Source of the DNA: Lucinisca nassula
Taxonomy: Eukaryota; Mollusca; Bivalvia; Lucinida; Lucinidae
DNA length: 64,000 bases
Assembly (NCBI GenBank): GCA_963580285.1
Contig: OY757014.1
Coordinates: forward strand, 17,834,088-17,898,087
Direction: 5' to 3'
The notes beneath the pieces were generated by a model. That model had not been told where the DNA came from. It made no database searches and was given only the letters and a program-made list of their open reading frames with translations. The translations under genes were made by a program, and so were the position numbers. Below, in pieces: positions 63,851 to 64,000 of the stretch (positions within the stretch are counted from its first letter, which is position 1; each line of letters starts with the position of its first letter).

Positions 63851-64000
63851 GTTTTATAAGTGTATGTGTTTATGTGATGGTTACGCTTTTTCATAAGTTG
63901 TTGAAGTAGTTGACGACCCTATTTTGGGCCGCATTGAATTTGTGCTGATGGCTGCCGATTCAGAGTTTATATAGTAAAAAAAAAACTAGACATGTGTCCA

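Overview
The window looks like repeat-dominated intergenic DNA from an invertebrate animal, most likely a bivalve mollusc. That assignment is inference: it rests on tRNA-headed SINEs whose tails end in GACGTTAAACC, Helitron-like elements carrying satellite arrays, and many TTAA-flanked foldback elements. The species cannot be named. I found no intact host gene. The only recognisable protein-coding material is transposon-derived, and all of it except the leftmost element is broken. Family labels used below (SINE-A to G, MITE-1/2/3, MITE-H/J/K, element E, TIR-1) are local names for sequences compared within this window only.

Layout. 1-2.9 kb: 5' part of an LTR retrotransposon on the minus strand (LTR, primer-binding site, two small coiled-coil ORFs, gag-like ORF running off the left edge). 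3-4.4 kb: nested SINE/MITE insertions. 6.4-7.8 kb: degenerate 150-bp tandem repeat split by a hairpin-ended element. 8.75-10.28 kb: 763-bp tandem duplication cutting through a SINE. 11.5-13.6 kb: Helitron-like element filled with a ~145-bp satellite. 13.65-15.26 kb: TTAA MITE, a 93-bp foldback and a 1-kb element packed with CACGA/TCGTG. 17-19 kb: CAACGTTGA cluster and a ~230-bp tandem repeat. 19-28 kb: MITEs, SINEs, microsatellites and a Penelope-type reverse transcriptase relic. 28.5-34.5 kb: a LINE split by insertions nested five deep. 34.5-42.6 kb: foldback and short-motif elements. 42.7-46.1 kb: a 3,086-bp Helitron-like satellite carrier sitting in a MITE at a reconstructable empty site. 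46-64 kb: SINE-B copies, minisatellites, a second satellite-carrying element, more TTAA elements and a mariner relic at the right edge.

How the parts work together. Autonomous machinery survives only as fragments (Ty3-like gag, LINE EN-RT, Penelope-like RT, mariner). Nearly everything else is non-autonomous: SINEs sharing a core and 3' tail, TTAA (piggyBac-like) and TA (pogo-like) MITEs, and Helitron-like satellite carriers. Two patterns stand out. First, long internal hairpins recur inside MITE families whose termini differ. Second, several terminal-repeat elements are filled with arrays of one short, often palindromic motif that also occurs at or near their own termini.
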